This document shows, piece by piece, positions 61,486 to 64,000 of a stretch of 64,000 bases of DNA. This DNA is from Pseudomarimonas salicorniae (GTDB lineage Bacteria > Pseudomonadota > Gammaproteobacteria > Xanthomonadales > Xanthomonadaceae), in assembly GCF_023156535.1 (NCBI RefSeq), contig NZ_JALNMH010000003.1, forward strand, positions 186,001 through 250,000. Reading direction: 5' to 3'. Numbering within the stretch: the stretch's first letter is position 1; every line of letters begins with the position of its first letter. The notes under the pieces are model-generated. The model was not told the DNA's origin, made no database searches, and saw nothing but the letters and a program-made list of their open reading frames with translations. The position numbers were made by a program, and so were the translations under genes.

Positions 61486-62283
61486 ATGTCCAACTTCCTT
61501 CTGCCTGCTGAGAATCAAATACTCAATGCGATGCCTTCCGAGGTGCGTTCTCGGGTTTGGCCCGAGATGGAGCTGGTTGAACTCGAGCTTGGCCAGGTGA
61601 TCTACGAACGCGGCGACCAGCTGGAGGGGGTGTACTTCCCGATCAATTCGATCGTCTCCTTGCTTTACGTCATGAGGACAGGTGCATCCGCTGAGATATC
61701 GGTAGTGGGCCACGAGGGCCTGGTTGGCATTCCGATCTTCATGGGCGGTGCCAGCACACCGAGTCGGGCCGTTGTGCAGAGTGCGGGCCTCGCCTATCGG
61801 CTGCCCAGCGCCCTGGCCCGAATCGAGTTCGAACGGTATGGCACCCTGATGGCATTGACGCTGATGTACACGCAGGCTCTGATCACCCAGATGGCGCAGA
61901 CGGCGGTGTGCAACCGACACCACACGATCGCTCAGCAACTATGTCGCTGGCTGTTGCTGTCCCTTGATCGATTGCCCGGCAATCAACTGATCATGACCCA
62001 GGGACTGATCGCGAACATGCTTGGGGTTCGCCGCGAGGGCGTGACGGAGGCGGCGCGCAAGCTGCAGAAGCTGAAAGTCATCACCTACAGCCGCGGACGT
62101 ATCGTCGTGCTGGATCGCCCAAGGCTGGAAGCCTTGAGCTGCGAGTGCTATCGCGTGGTCAAGAAGGAGACCGACCGGCTGCTTCCGCGCGATGGCATGT
62201 CGCAAGAACAGAATCCCACGCTCCTTCGGCGATACGCTCCGCCGCCCGCTGCCTCGCCACGGCACCTGTCCGTCAGGGCCTAG
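61486..62283 (+). CDS. Crp/Fnr family transcriptional regulator
   Basis: This 265-aa protein is closely similar to 60484 and 17043. It has a beta-roll (LELGQVIYERGDQLEGVYFPINSIVSLLYVMRTGASAEISVVGHEG), STPSRAVVQSAG, dimer helix (MYTQALITQMAQTAVCNRHHTIAQQLCRWLLLSL) and a winged HTH (LIMTQGLIANMLGVRREGVTEAARKLQKLKVI), then a tail (LEALSCECYRVVKKETDRLLPRDG). One Cys of the CCECY motif is Ser. ATG 61486. It is divergent from the 60484 regulator (250-bp gap), a pair suited to cross-regulation. Confidence 0.93.
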   Translation: MSNFLLPAENQILNAMPSEVRSRVWPEMELVELELGQVIYERGDQLEGVYFPINSIVSLLYVMRTGASAEISVVGHEGLVGIPIFMGGASTPSRAVVQSAGLAYRLPSALARIEFERYGTLMALTLMYTQALITQMAQTAVCNRHHTIAQQLCRWLLLSLDRLPGNQLIMTQGLIANMLGVRREGVTEAARKLQKLKVITYSRGRIVVLDRPRLEALSCECYRVVKKETDRLLPRDGMSQEQNPTLLRRYAPPPAASPRHLSVRA

Positions 62284-62463
62284 AAGATCCCTGCCGCCTG
62301 GCCCACCCTGCGTGTGGGGCTCGCAAGTCTGAAGGCACCGTTCACGGCCCTACAGACTCGCTCTGGCACGGGTTGTGAGGTGCCTACGGTGTGCGTGCTA
62401 ACCCACCGACGGTGAAACGTCTTGGCGGCATGCTGGGGGTAACTTCTCGATGGCCATAGCCCC

Positions 62464-63438
62464 GTGTCGCAGGTCAACTGGAATGGCGATGGCAGCTCGT
62501 GTCAACCAGGCGCCAGCCAGTCACCCGAGGTCACCTCTTCGCCGGCCGCGCAGCCGCACTCCCCGTACTCCCCGCCCTTCTCCGCATCTGAAGTGGAGCG
62601 TTTTCGTTCGGACGGGTATCTGGTCGCACGCGGCAGCTGCGCGCCAGCCGAGCTGCAGGAGATCCGTGCCGTGCTGGAGCAGCTGTTCTCGCAGAGCGCG
62701 GGGCGCGACGAGGGCAATCAGCTCGACATGCTCAGTCTCGACATCGATCAACGCAGTCCGGTTCAGCCCCAGCTGGTGAAACCCAGCCTGTACGCACCCT
62801 CACTCCTACGCACGAAGCACTTCCATCGGATACAGGCGATGGCTCAGCAGCTGTTGGGCGGGGACGCCAAGTTCTGCTTCGATCACTGCATTCTCAAACC
62901 CGCGAACAGCGTCGCCGCCACCCCGTGGCACCAGGACGAAGCCCACAATCAGGATCCGCACTACCGTCATGACCAGATCAGCTTCTGGATTGCCCTGCAG
63001 GACGTATCGGAAGACAACGGCTGCATGCGCTACCTACCGGGATCGAATCATGGACCGGTGCTGCCGCATTGTTCGCCCAATGATGACCCGAGGATTCATG
63101 CCCTGGAATGCCCCACGACTCATTTTGACGAGCACGCTGCGGTCACGGCTCCATTGCGGGCCGGGGTCTGTGTGCTCCACGACGGATTGACCCTGCATTC
63201 CGCGCTGCCCAATCGATCCAGCATGGATCGCCTGGCCTACATCCTGGTGTTCCGCGGGCCGCCACTGAAGCGAGAGAAGCCAGTGAAGGTGGTCTGGCTT
63301 GAGTCCAAGCGGACATCCAGTCTGCAGCGACAACGCCGCTGGCGCTATCGCGGTGGTTTCGCGGTACTGCTCCTGCGCAGGGCACGACGCATGCTGAGCA
63401 CACTTCGGCAAGTTCTGTTCCGCCTGATCGGCGTCTAG
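62464..63438 (+). CDS. Phytanoyl-CoA dioxygenase (PhyH) family protein
   Basis: This 324-aa non-haem Fe(II)/2-oxoglutarate oxygenase of the PhyH family has metal ligands His156 and Asp158 (TPWHQDEAHNQD), third ligand His245 (LTLHSALPNRS), and the 2-oxoglutarate-binding Arg probably near 249 (NRSSMDRLAY). The fold has FWIALQDVSEDNGCMRYLPGSNHGP. The substrate is unknown; relatives hydroxylate CoA esters, sugars or amino acids. Start GTG 62464. The C-terminus is basic and helical. A 232-bp gap follows. Confidence 0.9.
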   Translation: MSQVNWNGDGSSCQPGASQSPEVTSSPAAQPHSPYSPPFSASEVERFRSDGYLVARGSCAPAELQEIRAVLEQLFSQSAGRDEGNQLDMLSLDIDQRSPVQPQLVKPSLYAPSLLRTKHFHRIQAMAQQLLGGDAKFCFDHCILKPANSVAATPWHQDEAHNQDPHYRHDQISFWIALQDVSEDNGCMRYLPGSNHGPVLPHCSPNDDPRIHALECPTTHFDEHAAVTAPLRAGVCVLHDGLTLHSALPNRSSMDRLAYILVFRGPPLKREKPVKVVWLESKRTSSLQRQRRWRYRGGFAVLLLRRARRMLSTLRQVLFRLIGV

Positions 63439-63670
63439 CAACGGGCCACAACGTATCTGGCTGGATCTCGGGCGCGGCAGCCAACGGCTGAACATCGCCA
63501 GCGGCCCTGAGCTCTCTGCGCTGCCACACAACCTGACCAGACCCCGGTCGCAGCTCGACGCCTGTCGGTGCCTCGCCGCAACGATGAACTGGCGTGTGTG
63601 CGCGGCCGAACAGATAGTCCCACCCACAAGTACGAGTATCGATGGGACATCCACAGTCCGAGGCAACCGA
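63439..63670. other. Intergenic spacer before the last gene
   Basis: In this 232-bp gap there is no gene and no clear repeat. It ends with AGGCAACCGA before the next ATG. Confidence 0.4.
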
Positions 63671-64000
63671 ATGTCTGCGCTTGCGTTGGAGCTGCCCTTC
63701 GCCCAGCGGGCGAGCTTTGGGAAAAGGACCGTATTGGGTAGTCACCGACTGGCGGAGCATGAGCTGTTCACGGACGCGGCACTGATCGATCTGCTGGACC
63801 GCTTTCCGCGCGAACATCTTTACGCATTCAGTACCGGAACGGACCCGACACGCGTCGACCAGAACCAGGCCGCCCGCCACGACGGCGTCAGCGGCTCGGA
63901 TCTGTTGAGAGCAGTCCGCAAAGGCAGGCTATGGCTGAACGTGACGCGGGTGGATCGGGCCGACAGGAACTACCGTCGTCTGATCGATGATCTCTACCTT
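63671..64000 (+). CDS. Unrecognised protein, 5' part (cut by window edge)
   Basis: The first 110 residues are visible: MSALALELPFAQRASFGKRT, SHRLAEHELFTDAALIDLLDRF, DGVSGSDLLRAVRKGRLWLN, VDRADRNYRRLIDDLYL. The pattern of an RLAxHxLF-type start and GRLWLN is reminiscent of cupin/JmjC-like proteins, but not enough is visible to assign a family. It follows the PhyH oxygenase on the same strand, so they may act together (inference). Start ATG 63671; a weak GAGGC lies upstream. Confidence 0.7.
   Translation, partial: MSALALELPFAQRASFGKRTVLGSHRLAEHELFTDAALIDLLDRFPREHLYAFSTGTDPTRVDQNQAARHDGVSGSDLLRAVRKGRLWLNVTRVDRADRNYRRLIDDLYL

Overview
The window is GC-rich DNA (about two-thirds G+C) from a gammaproteobacterium, most likely of the order Lysobacterales/Xanthomonadales. 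The evidence is the ftsK-trxB-acyltransferase-aat order at the left edge, Gram-negative envelope genes (entericidin, EpsE/F/G/L, MsrB), an unusually large number of Crp/Fnr paralogues, ECF sigma plus TPR-kinase pairs, and intergenic REP hairpins. Genus and species cannot be fixed from the sequence alone.

Layout. 1-4 kb: housekeeping genes (ftsK start, trxB, an N-acyltransferase, aat). 4-10 kb: a secreted beta-helix protein, tRNA-Ala(CGC) with a broken upstream copy, a penicillin-acylase-type hydrolase and small stress proteins. 10-17 kb: an envelope-stress neighbourhood of small genes (BON lipoprotein, two CsbD-type proteins, two tiny membrane peptides, entericidin, a class D sortase and a protein with an LPDTA-type sorting tail) plus two Crp/Fnr regulators, interspersed with mobile repeats. 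18-33 kb: two ECF-sigma/Ser-Thr-kinase-TPR pairs on either side of a block of secreted proteins, including one of 1896 aa, with msrB. 33-37 kb: a signalling block (FHA-GGDEF, receiver plus degenerate GGDEF, class III nucleotidyl-cyclase-like protein, RsbW-like kinase, RsbV-like STAS protein). 37-39.5 kb: a tRNA-Arg 3' remnant, a broken tyrosine integrase and a methyltransferase, which looks like the edge of an old island. 39.6-64 kb: an exopolysaccharide locus (Wzx, two GT2 enzymes, acyltransferase, Wzy-like polymerase, EpsG, EpsF, EpsE, a TagA/WecG fusion, EpsL, an initiating sugar transferase) containing two duplicated GH5 cellulases. It is followed by an ATP-grasp protein, two more Crp/Fnr regulators and a PhyH-type dioxygenase.

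How it fits together. The EPS genes form a Wzx/Wzy-type pathway: lipid-linked initiation, glycosyl transfer, acylation, flipping, polymerisation, EpsF/EpsG length control and EpsE/EpsL export. The GH5 enzymes could trim the product or act on external glucan. Crp/Fnr genes bracket this locus and also sit in the stress neighbourhood. The 33-37 kb block could link nucleotide signalling to partner switching.

The non-coding DNA is also informative. At least three hairpin-type intergenic repeats recur, often side by side, and three unrelated inverted-repeat elements are all bounded by CTAG. The strongest leads for follow-up are the sortase with its candidate LPDTA substrate in a Gram-negative, the shared C-terminal F-x-[DN]-[GS]-F-E ending of three secreted proteins, the sharp identity boundary between the two GH5 genes, and the glycosyltransferase that fuses an initiating-transferase-like membrane module to a TagA/WecG domain.
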